Positions 1 through 8,598 of a stretch of DNA of 38,247 bases are shown piece by piece. Positions within the stretch are counted from its first letter, which is position 1; the number at the start of each line of letters is the position of its first letter. The notes under the pieces are model-generated. The model saw only the letters and a program-made list of their open reading frames with translations. It did not search any database and was not told the DNA's origin. This stretch comes from Arthrobacter rhizophilus (GTDB taxonomy: Bacteria > Actinomycetota > Actinomycetes > Actinomycetales > Micrococcaceae): contig NZ_JAPFFT010000032.1 in the NCBI RefSeq assembly GCF_026241105.1, positions 1 to 38,247 of the forward strand, written 5' to 3'. The position numbers were made by a program, and so were the translations under genes.

Positions 1-2
1 GA

Positions 3-722
3 GCGGGCGGGGCCGGGCGCGTCCCGGCCCCGCGGGCGCAGGTCCTGGTCACCGTCCCGGTCCTGTCCCTTCTGGGCGCCACCGACGAACCGGCCATGCT
101 GGACGGGTACGGGCCGATCCCGCCGTCCATGGCCCGGGCCCTGATCACCGACGGCGCCGACTCCTTCCACCGCGTCCTGACCGACCCCCGCGACGGCGCC
201 CCGCTGGAAATCGGACGGACCAGCTACCGCCTCACGAAGGCCCAGCGTCAATGGCTGAGGCTCCGCGACGGCAAATGCCCCTTCCCCGGCTGCAACAACC
301 ACTCCCTGGACAACGAAGCCGACCACCTCCTGGCCTGGGCCGACGGAGGCACCACCGGCATCTCCAACCTGGGCCAACCCTGCCCCAAACACCACCGCCT
401 CAAACACCGGACCGGATGGACTCCCACCACGGCCGGCAAAGACCACCCGCCAGGGTGGACATCACCATCACAAAGGCACTACCCCAGCGAACACCAGGAC
501 TGGGAACCACCCCGCTGGCCGGGCCATGTCCCGATCACGGAGACTGACACGGACACACGCCCGGACGAAGAGGCTCCCGTGCTGCCCCCGGATCCCTTCC
601 CGGACTGGCACTCCTTCACGGCCGAACACCCATGGCCCCGCACCGCCGACACGGACGATCCCGGCTGGCCGGCGCCTTTGAACTATGCCTTCACGGAAGG
701 TGTGGTGTTTCAAGGGGGCTGA
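3..722 (+). CDS. DUF222-type HNH endonuclease, C-terminal part (5' end outside window)
   Basis: The reading frame is open from the first bases of the window, so this is the 3' end of a longer gene; the first ATG inside the window (96) is internal. The sequence before it (VLVTVPVLSLLG, then EPAMLDGYGPI) is typical of the DUF222 region of actinobacterial HNH proteins. The nuclease core follows: a CPFPGC zinc-knuckle-like stretch, then ADHLLAW, SNLG and CPKHHRLKH, which supply the His-Asn-His metal and catalytic residues. After the core comes a Pro/Trp-rich, low-complexity tail of about 90 residues. Such genes occur in many copies in Arthrobacter genomes and their biological role is not settled; a phage-like or mobile nuclease function is usually assumed. 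Family assignment is firm; target is unknown. Confidence 0.9.
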   Translation, partial: AGGAGRVPAPRAQVLVTVPVLSLLGATDEPAMLDGYGPIPPSMARALITDGADSFHRVLTDPRDGAPLEIGRTSYRLTKAQRQWLRLRDGKCPFPGCNNHSLDNEADHLLAWADGGTTGISNLGQPCPKHHRLKHRTGWTPTTAGKDHPPGWTSPSQRHYPSEHQDWEPPRWPGHVPITETDTDTRPDEEAPVLPPDPFPDWHSFTAEHPWPRTADTDDPGWPAPLNYAFTEGVVFQGG

Positions 723-938
723 AACTGCGCTCGCGAAGCGGCTGACCCAGCGGGAACTCGCGCACCGGCTCTGAACGACCGACGGCACGGCCCCGAGACT
801 GCTGGCGATCTTGGTCTGCCGCCCGAAGGCGTTCGAGCGTGATGAGCTGGAGGGCACCTTGCGCCAGGAGCGAGTCCGACGGAGTGCGTCGTTCGGCGCG
901 ACTCGCGGCTGCGCTACGGTCGCGTCGGTCTGGGCCAC

Positions 939-944
939 TACGAT
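939..944 (+). promoter_or_regulatory. -10 element of a leaderless-type promoter for the EcsC-family gene
   Basis: TACGAT ends six bases before the ATG at 951, so transcription would start at or next to the start codon. There is no purine-rich ribosome binding site before this ATG, which fits a leaderless mRNA. The -35 region is not clear. Confidence 0.4.
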
Positions 945-950
945 TGCGAT

Positions 951-2054
951 ATGACAGAACCCTCGGGCTACGAGCTCAATGCATGGCGTGACATCCAACG
1001 GTTCAAGGGCCGGCCACTTTCACGAGTGATAAGCAACGCCGGCGATCAAGTAGCCCACGGCGCTGCTGAACTCGGCAAGCGTGCCACACAGTACCTGGAG
1101 AACCGCCCGGGAGCCCAAGCTGCCGTTTCGCGTGGGCAAGAATTCGTTGCCAAGGGCGCCCATGCAATCAGCAACGGTGCTCGCAAAGCCGCCGACGCCC
1201 TACCCGACTGGAGCGGCGCTGCTCTAGGGTCGATGCGGAAGACCGTAGGACGGGTCTCGCGAGTCGGACTCTCACCAAAGCATGTGGTGGCGAAGCACCA
1301 AAAGCGCGGGCATGACGTTGCCTCGCTTTCCGACCTGCGCCGCCTCGACCTCGAGCAGATCGACGCTGTCCGTGGGAGGGGAGCGAGCCTCTACTACCCG
1401 GCCTTCGCGGCCGCTTCTGGAGCGGTCGCAGGGCTTGTGATCTCGGGAGGAGAAATCCTCGGTGTCGCCTCCGCCGGCGCCGCGGCAGCGCCTTCGGGAG
1501 CCGCCATCGCCGGCGCTTTCGTTGGGGACACCGCTTTCGTTCTCGGGCTGGCGTCCCGTTCCGTCGGCCATGTGGCGCTGCTCTACGGCTACGATCCCGA
1601 AGAGCCTGCCGAGAAGCTTTTCGTGATGTCTGTCGTCAACGCCGGGACGGCGATGTCAGCCAGCGCAAAGACCGCCGCTATGGCCGACATCTCGCGGCTC
1701 ACCCAAGCACTCGTCCGCGGCAAAGCCTGGGCCATCCTGGACAAGTCAGTTGTCGCTCAGGTCTACAAGCAGTTCTCAAAGGCTTTCGGCGCGCGTTTTA
1801 ACAAGCAGTCGCTCGGCAAGGTCGTACCCGCAGCCGGGATCGCCATTGGCGGTGCCTTCAACTGGGCCACTCTGGAGTCGATCGTTGACGTCGCCGACAT
1901 GGCGTACCGGCGGCGTTTCCTAATTGAGAAATACCCGCACCTCGCTGACGAGGATACCCCCGGATCGTTTCCTGATGACGTCCCAGACGACTTCGACGAG
2001 GAGATCAGCGTGCTCGACGAGCTCGCCGAGGCGGGTGGACCCGACCTCCACTGA
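951..2054 (+). CDS. EcsC-family protein
   Basis: This 367-residue protein has a hydrophilic N-terminal third (1-140), a Gly/Ala-rich hydrophobic region (about 145-205) that could insert in or associate with membrane, and an acidic tail (DDVPDDFDEE). The part around residues 205-235 (VALLYGYDPEEPAEKLFVMSVVNAG) and the following Ala-rich helices match the EcsC family, named after the third gene of the Bacillus ecs locus, whose molecular function is unknown. It stands alone, between an HNH gene and a gene-poor stretch. The start fits a leaderless promoter. The family call rests on motif memory; I infer no specific function. Confidence 0.7.
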   Translation: MTEPSGYELNAWRDIQRFKGRPLSRVISNAGDQVAHGAAELGKRATQYLENRPGAQAAVSRGQEFVAKGAHAISNGARKAADALPDWSGAALGSMRKTVGRVSRVGLSPKHVVAKHQKRGHDVASLSDLRRLDLEQIDAVRGRGASLYYPAFAAASGAVAGLVISGGEILGVASAGAAAAPSGAAIAGAFVGDTAFVLGLASRSVGHVALLYGYDPEEPAEKLFVMSVVNAGTAMSASAKTAAMADISRLTQALVRGKAWAILDKSVVAQVYKQFSKAFGARFNKQSLGKVVPAAGIAIGGAFNWATLESIVDVADMAYRRRFLIEKYPHLADEDTPGSFPDDVPDDFDEEISVLDELAEAGGPDLH

Positions 2055-2905
2055 CCGGGGTCAGTTCACACCGACCGAGCGTTTACCGAGTCACCCCATG
2101 GCCTCACGATCAAGCGGCGGGCAGCAGCCCTCGCCGGTGTGGCCACCGCTGGGAAGACATCTTCGAGGACGACGTCCTGCTTCCTCTCCTTTCAGTCGTC
2201 AGAGGCGTCCCCTTCGGGCGGGAAGCCTTATGAGTTGGGGGTCGTGTTCTTCCCAGTCCCCCGAGCAATAGAAACACAGCGCCAGGCGCGCCGGGCCGAG
2301 GTACGAGATTGTGCTGAGGCGGCCGGTCATTGTGGCAACGACCTGGTCCTGTCGCGCCTAGCTTTCTTGATCCTGTCCGGGTCATCCGCGTGAACTCGTG
2401 GTTCAGCGGGCTCAAGGTTGCCAGTTAGTGGTGTGCCAGCATGGTCATCACCGTACAAGGCAGCGTCGGCGTCGAGTTCACCAGTTTCGCTAGAAACAAA
2501 GTCTTCCCACCCGGTTGACTGCGCCGGTGCCGGCAGTCCGAGGGCGAAGCCTGAAAAGACTGAGCCGTGAAGGTGCCGTGAAGTTCGCTCAAGTTCCCAC
2601 GGCCATGCGGCTGGTTCCTCTTCGAATTTCAGCGTCGCGTGTATCAGTCGGTGCTGTGGGGGGGTGCCGTTGCGCCGGGTGGAGGGATTCCTCCGTGTGA
2701 TGACGTGGTCCTGACCGGACTGGACCTTGACCAGCTCATTGCCGCGGACCGGCCGCCCATCGCATCAGAACTGCCCACCGCCCGGGTGACCGCCACTTGG
2801 CAGAAGCTTCTCTCCCCGGAGGACTTGGATCTGGACTTCGACCTCAATGGTGACCAGGAAATGCCGTGACACTGCGTCGTTCCGTTCCCTCGGACGGGGC
2901 TCCAT
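2055..2905. other. Gene-poor, possibly decayed stretch
   Basis: No long frame with convincing codon use covers these 850 bases. Short overlapping frames exist on both strands, none with a recognisable domain. The best fragment is at 2639-2869 (+) and is listed separately. There is a run of seven G at 2658-2664. This looks like remnant DNA at the downstream edge of the defence island rather than a set of genes. Confidence 0.5.
2639..2869 (+). pseudogene. Possible gene remnant (acidic C-terminal fragment)
   Basis: A 76-codon frame whose last two thirds read like a protein end: DDVVLTGLDLDQLIAAD, then an acidic tail ending in LDLDFDLNGDQEMP. The first 20 codons look random, and no start or ribosome site is convincing. 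A G7 tract at 2658-2664 lies near the point where another frame (2515-2700) gives way to this one, so a frameshifted older gene is possible. I do not recognise a family. It may also be chance. Confidence 0.2.
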
Positions 2906-3811
2906 CTATAGGTCGTCAGGACCGGGATCGTCGTTCATTGTTACCCTGTAGTCGAAAAGAATGTCATCCATTATTGCCATGCCAGATTGCTCCACTACAT
3001 TCTTAATCTCATCTGGAAGCTTGGACTCCGTGTAGACGGCATAGATATTGTGTTCAACGCGGTGAACATGGGCGCGGTCCCAAGAACCCCTGGCTATCAG
3101 GCTGTCATTAATTACTTTCTCGAATCGGACCTGTCGACTCGTTTCTGCCGAGAAGCTCCCGAACTCGAGCGTTTCCTTACGCTCTAGGACTTGGTCTAGC
3201 GAATCGTTCGTGACCTCCCAATGTGACTTCTGAGTTTCCGCCAGCTTCAATATCTCTTGGTGGACATCCTCAAGCTTTCTCTGCTCGGGTGTCATCACTT
3301 GGGTGTATGCGTAAGGGTTAGAGGCGATCCTCTCCACAAGTTGCTCGAGTTTCGGCCACTGTGTTTCAAATGATTCCGCCAACACATCATCGTTGACCGG
3401 CTGGCTCCTGGCGGCATTGATGGACGCGATCAACTTTTGAGCCTCAGATTTTCGCGTCGCGGGGTTGTTCATCACTCGGGATTGAAAGTTTTTGAGGGGA
3501 CTGTTGATCGCGCTGCGATCAAGATCGAGAAGTAGCGGAACAACATTGGTTGAGTCGTCCAGCGACTTCCAGAGCGCTCCCGCCTCATAATTGATCCATG
3601 GCTTGTTTTGATTCTCGGCCGTGGTGCATATGATGCCATAACGAATTGTTTGAAGCTGGTTGTGAATGGATGGCATGGACATTGCTCCCGAGTCGATGTC
3701 CACGTCACTCACCCATGGATCGAGATCGTGGATTACGAAGGGAAGCCACGCCTTCAAGCCGAGCGCAAAGTCTCGCGCCTTCTCGCCTGACCAACTAATG
3801 AATACCTTCAT
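2906..3811 (-). CDS. TIR-domain protein, probable anti-phage effector
   Basis: The protein (301 residues) opens with MKVFISWSGEKARDFA, the first strand and loop of a TIR-like fold; the region to about residue 140 completes it, with GIICTTAEN and PWINYEAGALWK. Glu76 in NYEAGAL sits where the catalytic glutamate of NAD-cleaving TIR domains lies. The C-terminal half (about 150-301), with charged helices, matches nothing I know and may be the sensor or oligomerisation part. Known relatives either hydrolyse NAD or make a cyclic-ADP-ribose-type signal on phage attack; which applies here is unknown. The ATG at 3811 follows a good purine stretch (AGAGAGAAGT). The gene is clearly richer in A+T than the chromosomal genes around it and follows hsdR on the same strand after about 300 bases, consistent with a transferred defence island. 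Confidence 0.75.
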   Translation of the reverse strand: MKVFISWSGEKARDFALGLKAWLPFVIHDLDPWVSDVDIDSGAMSMPSIHNQLQTIRYGIICTTAENQNKPWINYEAGALWKSLDDSTNVVPLLLDLDRSAINSPLKNFQSRVMNNPATRKSEAQKLIASINAARSQPVNDDVLAESFETQWPKLEQLVERIASNPYAYTQVMTPEQRKLEDVHQEILKLAETQKSHWEVTNDSLDQVLERKETLEFGSFSAETSRQVRFEKVINDSLIARGSWDRAHVHRVEHNIYAVYTESKLPDEIKNVVEQSGMAIMDDILFDYRVTMNDDPGPDDL

Positions 3812-4116
3812 ACTTCTCTCTTCACTTTCTGCATTGTCAAATGGCCTGATTCTCAGAGTTGAGCTTCTTCAGGTGCGGCCGGGCGCGGTGTAGGTGAGAA
3901 CGAACCGGCGCTGCGGCAGAGCCTTCAATGCGAACCGGTGTTGAAGTCAACCGGCCGATCGAAGTTAGGGCCTTTCACCGCAACGTATGCCGGGGCGCCG
4001 ATCCGCCACCGCCGGGATGGGGAAAATCTCCAAGAGCGCCCGGAGATTCCTCGAGCTGGCGTAGCCGGACTCTCTCACGTCGCGCGTCAGCTGAGACAAC
4101 CCCGAGTTAACCGCAT
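3812..4116. other. Intergenic region between hsdR and the TIR gene
   Basis: About 305 bases without a supported gene. It contains a weak inverted repeat CTTCAA/TTGAAG at 3923-3946 and two copies of CGAACCGG (3901 and 3931). The TIR gene probably has its own promoter here, but I cannot point to clear -35 and -10 elements. Confidence 0.4.
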
Positions 4117-7100
4117 TTACCCCACCATCGCCGAACCCCGCACCCGTTTCAGCGCCTCAGCCAGCAGATCAACGTCCGCGTCCGGGAACAAGCTCTCCGG
4201 CCCGGCCGGCGCCGCATCGGTGTATGGAGACTCGTACAGTGCCCCGACGTCCATGACCCCGTTCTCTGTAAGTTGCTGGACGATCATATTTACAAAGTGC
4301 AACTGGTTGGCATTGAGCGTCTTCTCTCCCACGAATTCAGACAATGAGTCCAGGGCAGCCTGGCGATCCATACCGACCAGCGACCTAACAAAAAGCCCAA
4401 GACCCTCAGCCTGAGCGGTGGCCGCTTCAAGTTCCTCGGGCGAACCTGCGCCGCTCTCAATCAGCATGCGCTGAAGTTCAGCAAGATCCGTCTCGGTCAG
4501 GGGCAGCCCGCGGCGGAGGCGATGGATGGCCATGTGGTCCAAGAACCCCTGCAGATAGACCCGGGCCTTCTCGCGATACCGGGCCAGATCTACCGATCCG
4601 GTCACGGTCCCCTTCAGCTCACCCTCCACGATGTCGCCGAGGGTGTCTTCGAAGTTCGAGTAGACCGCCTTGCGGCGCTTCTTTTCGATCAGGTGCACCA
4701 GCCCCCGCAGCCGAACTCGGATCAGTTCAAGCCACTGAGGCGAGACCCGGCCCCATTCACCTCCCTCTAGAATCGACTGGATCAGTACCATCTGGGCCCC
4801 GATGGCGGGAATGTTCGACTGATCCTGCAGGGCGGACGCAATCTCGACAATCTTCTTGCGGTAAGGCTCGACGGCCGCTGCGGAAGTCAGTGAGGCCAGC
4901 TGCGCCTGGTACATCAACAGGTCGAAGCGTTTGGCTTCCTCCGTATCGGCGGCGGAAGCCAGCGTCGCCAAGGGCGCCAGCTTCGTTTGCAGGTCCGTCA
5001 GATCCTGCGTGCCGAGAGTGCCCCACGAAGCGGGATCCGAGTACTTCTCCACCCACTCCAACCGCGGGCGCACCAGGAAGTTCTCCCGGGGCAACCCCGC
5101 TACCTGCCCCACAAGGCCGGACTGGAGCGTCGGCACGAAGTCGCCGTCGAGCCCGGCCGTGCGGGCTTCGGCCAGCAGCTGTGCCCGGACGGCGAAGCTG
5201 CGGTGCGCCAGGGACTGTCCCAGGGACCCTTCGGAACCGGGCAGTTCGGCGTTGAAGTATTCAATGTTCTGGCAGACGTCGAAGATAAAGAAGTCCTGCT
5301 TGTCCTCACCAGGTCCGTACAGTTCCGGCCTGAGTCGGGTGCCCCTGCCCACCATCTGCCAGAACTTAGTCTTGGAACGCACCACCTTGAAAAAGAGAAG
5401 ATTGACCACTTCGGGCACGTCGATCCCGGTGTCCAGCATGTCCACGGACACAGCAATGTGGGGACTGTCCTCGGTGCGGGCAAAGGCATCGATCAGGGTG
5501 GAAACATAGTTGACGCTATGCGTGATGACCTTCGCGAAAGTGCCCCCGTACTGCGGGTGGTTGATGTTGAACCGTTCGGCAATGAATTCGGCATGCTTCT
5601 GGTTCTTGGCGAACACGATCGTCTTCCCGATCCGGTCTCCCCCGGCGACCTTGTGCCCGCGAGTCATCAGCACCTCGAGTGCCTTGTCCACCGTGTTGGC
5701 GTTGAACAGCCAGGTGTTCAGGATGACCGGATCCACCGCGTCGGGAATCTCCCCGTCCTCATCCCATTCGGCGGAGTCCCAGGCTTCCTTGTCCTCCTCC
5801 GATAGCTCGTCGTAGCGGATTCCTTCGACTGGGAACTTCAGAGGAATGGGCACGGCCCGGGGCGGTACGAGGTAGCCGTCGGAGATGGCCTGAGTCAGCT
5901 CGTACGCAAATGTGGGGACGTGGTCCTCGATGTCGAACAGGGAGTAGGTGTTGCGGTCCACCTCGGACTGCGGGGTGGCGGTCAGGCCCACCAGATATGC
6001 ATCAAAGTAGTCGAATATGGCCCGGTACTTCTGGTACACGGAGCGGTGGGCCTCGTCGATGATGATCAGGTCGTAGTGGCCTATCCCGAACCTTTGTGTC
6101 AGCACCGAGCCGTCGTCGGTCCGTTCGTTGATCAGGTTCATCATCGTCGGATAGGTGGCGATGTGAATGCGGCTGTCCGCCTCCACATCCCGGCCCAGTA
6201 CCACCGGGGATGATCCGGGGAGGTTGGTTTTGAAGGTGCGGGCGGCCTGGTCCACCAGGGCAACGCGGTCGGCCAGGAACAGCACGCGTTTGGCCCAGTT
6301 CGCCTGCATCAGCAGGCTGGACAGCGCGACGACGGTACGCGTCTTGCCGGAGCCGGTCGCCATGACCAGCAGCGCTTTGCGTTCCTTATCGGTTTCCAGG
6401 GCATCTGCAACGGCCCTGATGGCGGCCTGCTGGTAGCTGCGGCCCGCGATCTCGGTATTGATGGCCGCCGTGGCCAGCTTTTTACGGGTGGTGCGGCGGT
6501 CCACCATGAGCTGGAGCTGGTCCCGCGTGTGGAAGCCCTGAACGGGACGGGGCGGATACCCTGAGGCGTCGTCCCAGATCCAGTGCTCGTAGCCGTTGCT
6601 GTAGTAGATGACCGGGCGCTGGCCCGTCTCGGTCTCCAGCGCGTCGGCGTAGAGCTTGCCCTGCTGCTGACCCTCGTAGGGTGACTTGGATGACCGTTTG
6701 GCTTCGACGACGGCGAGTGGCTTGCCGTCGGATCCCCACAGGACGTAGTCCACGAACCCGGTTCCGGTGGTGGGGCCGGCGTGGGTGGGCATGTGGTGGA
6801 CTTCGAATTCGCGGTCTTCGGCCTTGTCCAGTGCCCATCCTGCTTCGCCCAAATAGAGGTCGATGTAGACGCGAGTCTCGGCTTCGGTGTAGTTGTGGCT
6901 GTCCGGGAGTTTCTTGTTTTCTTCCTTTGCCCGGGCGACCTCCGCCCGCAGGGCCTCAAGCTGGGCCTGAAGCTGGACGTTATCCAGCCTCTGCGCGGTT
7001 AGCGCCGTATCCTTGGCGGCCAGTTCTTCGGCCAGTTTGGCCGTCTGGTCCGCCGTACGCGGCATCTGAGCCGGCGTCGGAGCACCAGCCTTCGGCGGCG

Positions 7101-7548
7101 GGCTAAGGAACTCACCGTTGAACGCGACCGTGGAGGCCGGGCGATTGGCAGGCTCCCGGGTATAGCGAAGCGCCAGCCAAATGCAGACGTGGAAGAGCTC
7201 GCGAATAGTCTGCTCAGAATGCTGGACGGTGATGGCAGCGTTGGTGTGGATGGCGCTGTTAGCTACTTTCCGGATGAGGTGGAACTTACTCACGATCGTG
7301 TCGCCCGCGAGCCGCTTAAACGTCGGTTCCGACATCAGGGCGTTTAGATCGCTCTTGTAAGGCAACGCAAGCGAGTCGTCAGCGTCATAAAGCCAGGCCA
7401 GCAGCGCTTCGACGGACCGCCGCGCGTAGAGCAGCGAAGATCGAGGATCCTTCCGCGCGTACAGTTCGGCAAGCCGCGCCTCTTTCGCAATACCCGGCCA
7501 CTCCGCCTGCAGTGCCGCGAAATTGCTGTTCACATCCCCCAATGCCAC
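4117..7548 (-). CDS. hsdR: Type I restriction endonuclease subunit R (EcoEI-like)
   Basis: This 1143-residue protein is the motor and nuclease subunit of a type I restriction-modification complex. Residues about 20-135 resemble DUF4145, followed by a coiled coil (165-215). The nuclease is a PD-(D/E)xK fold: Asp267 (FVDYVL), Glu282 and Lys284 (VEAKR). The SF2 helicase follows: Walker A MATGSGKT (396-403), DEAH (498-501), LTATP, a motif V (DMLDTGIDVP) and motif VI (QMVGRGTRL). The last 200 residues fit the EcoEI-type R C-terminal domain. All catalytic motifs appear intact. In the complex it translocates unmodified DNA with ATP and cuts far from the recognition site. It is the last gene of hsdM-hsdS-mrr-hsdR and is separated from the Mrr-like gene by a hairpin. 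The ATG at 7548 is the natural start. Confidence 0.93.
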   Translation of the reverse strand: MALGDVNSNFAALQAEWPGIAKEARLAELYARKDPRSSLLYARRSVEALLAWLYDADDSLALPYKSDLNALMSEPTFKRLAGDTIVSKFHLIRKVANSAIHTNAAITVQHSEQTIRELFHVCIWLALRYTREPANRPASTVAFNGEFLSPPPKAGAPTPAQMPRTADQTAKLAEELAAKDTALTAQRLDNVQLQAQLEALRAEVARAKEENKKLPDSHNYTEAETRVYIDLYLGEAGWALDKAEDREFEVHHMPTHAGPTTGTGFVDYVLWGSDGKPLAVVEAKRSSKSPYEGQQQGKLYADALETETGQRPVIYYSNGYEHWIWDDASGYPPRPVQGFHTRDQLQLMVDRRTTRKKLATAAINTEIAGRSYQQAAIRAVADALETDKERKALLVMATGSGKTRTVVALSSLLMQANWAKRVLFLADRVALVDQAARTFKTNLPGSSPVVLGRDVEADSRIHIATYPTMMNLINERTDDGSVLTQRFGIGHYDLIIIDEAHRSVYQKYRAIFDYFDAYLVGLTATPQSEVDRNTYSLFDIEDHVPTFAYELTQAISDGYLVPPRAVPIPLKFPVEGIRYDELSEEDKEAWDSAEWDEDGEIPDAVDPVILNTWLFNANTVDKALEVLMTRGHKVAGGDRIGKTIVFAKNQKHAEFIAERFNINHPQYGGTFAKVITHSVNYVSTLIDAFARTEDSPHIAVSVDMLDTGIDVPEVVNLLFFKVVRSKTKFWQMVGRGTRLRPELYGPGEDKQDFFIFDVCQNIEYFNAELPGSEGSLGQSLAHRSFAVRAQLLAEARTAGLDGDFVPTLQSGLVGQVAGLPRENFLVRPRLEWVEKYSDPASWGTLGTQDLTDLQTKLAPLATLASAADTEEAKRFDLLMYQAQLASLTSAAAVEPYRKKIVEIASALQDQSNIPAIGAQMVLIQSILEGGEWGRVSPQWLELIRVRLRGLVHLIEKKRRKAVYSNFEDTLGDIVEGELKGTVTGSVDLARYREKARVYLQGFLDHMAIHRLRRGLPLTETDLAELQRMLIESGAGSPEELEAATAQAEGLGLFVRSLVGMDRQAALDSLSEFVGEKTLNANQLHFVNMIVQQLTENGVMDVGALYESPYTDAAPAGPESLFPDADVDLLAEALKRVRGSAMVG

Positions 7549-7580
7549 TCCTCTGTTGATCTTCTCTCTGGAGCCTAGAT

Positions 7581-7611
7581 GGTGTTGCCCGGCATGAGGC
7601 CGGGCAACACC
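7581..7611 (-). terminator. Hairpin between the Mrr-like gene and hsdR
   Basis: A perfect 13-bp stem (GGTGTTGCCCGGC, 7581-7593, paired with 7599-7611) with a five-base ATGAG loop lies between two genes of the same operon. No U-run follows, so it may be a partial terminator or an mRNA-processing or stability element that lowers hsdR expression relative to hsdM and hsdS. Confidence 0.5.
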
Positions 7612-7662
7612 GGTCTCAACTCAACCCCGTGGCAATGCGGAGTTGATTCCAAGGCCGCGCGG

Positions 7663-8598
7663 TTACTCAAAGAAGTCCTCGTCGAGCTCGACAATGTCGT
7701 AGCTCTGCTTCACCTGGACTCCCACCCGGTACTTGATCATCAGCCCCACAAGCCGCACACCGTCGATCAGGATGACCCGAGACGGAACCGCCTTCACGTA
7801 ATCCCGTGCGCCGGCGGTGAAAGCACTGGTGGTGATGAAGACGCCGCGCGAGGCGCCGACACCGTGCAGTGCCCCGACGAAGGCCTGAATGGCTTCGCGG
7901 CCCACAGTATTGCCATCGGCGTACCGCTTGGCCTGGACATATATTCGGTCTAGGCCCAGCGCATCCTGGTCGATTACCCCGTCGACGCCGCCGTCATTGC
8001 TGCCGCCGATACGCTTCCCACGCTGCTCGGCTCCGCCATAGCCCATTTTGAGAAGCAGGTCGACAACCGCTTGCTCGAAAAAATCGGGGTGACTCTCCCG
8101 GAGACGTGTGAGGAGTGCGTCGCCGACGTCGGAGTGGATGCGGTTGATTCCGGATTCGATCTGCTCGATTGGGTCAATGTCCTCCACGAGGGTCTCATCG
8201 ACGATGGACAGCGTCGGCTTTTGGGCATCGGACTGTGGCCAGAAGGGCGCGAACAGCGTCCGTGCCGTGGAGAAGTCGCTGATCCCTTCCGGGTGTTTGG
8301 ATAACCATTCCCGCCCCGCCGCAGTGATTCGGTAGTTGGCCCTGACCGGCCGCTCGATCCAGCCGGCTTTCAGGAGATTGCTGATGGCCCAGCCGAGCCG
8401 CTGCTCGGAGCGGAGTCCACCTGTGTTCAGGGTCTCCGCACGCGCTGCCTCCGACAGCCGCGCAGAGTCAATAGCGCGGCTAACGATGTCCCGGCGGTGC
8501 AGCGTCTCGCCGGCAGACAGCACCCGAAGCACATGGGTCACAAAGACAGGCCAGATGGGAACTTCCGAGTCTGTAATGATGTTCAGTGCTTCGCTCAT
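7663..8598 (-). CDS. Mrr-like restriction endonuclease embedded in the type I operon
   Basis: The 311-residue product has an N-terminal winged-helix region (about 10-100; WAISNLLKAGWIERP and ANYRITAAGREWL are typical of Mrr N-termini), a linker, and a C-terminal Mrr catalytic domain (165-285). Catalytic residues of the PD-(D/E)xK fold are visible: Asp206 in GGVDGVI and Gln222/Lys224 in VQAKRY, the QxK variant normal for Mrr. Classical Mrr enzymes are type IV nucleases that cut methylated DNA. Its ATG (8598) overlaps the hsdS stop by one base (TGATG), so it is translationally coupled to hsdS. That position suggests a partner of the type I system, or a backup that cuts foreign-modified DNA while tolerating the host HsdM mark. 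A short acidic tail (ELDEDFFE) ends the protein. Confidence 0.88.
   Translation of the reverse strand: MSEALNIITDSEVPIWPVFVTHVLRVLSAGETLHRRDIVSRAIDSARLSEAARAETLNTGGLRSEQRLGWAISNLLKAGWIERPVRANYRITAAGREWLSKHPEGISDFSTARTLFAPFWPQSDAQKPTLSIVDETLVEDIDPIEQIESGINRIHSDVGDALLTRLRESHPDFFEQAVVDLLLKMGYGGAEQRGKRIGGSNDGGVDGVIDQDALGLDRIYVQAKRYADGNTVGREAIQAFVGALHGVGASRGVFITTSAFTAGARDYVKAVPSRVILIDGVRLVGLMIKYRVGVQVKQSYDIVELDEDFFE

Noticed and set aside
2658..2664. G7 run as a phase-variation switch
   Set aside because: No convincing gene is interrupted here, so switching has nothing to act on as far as can be seen.
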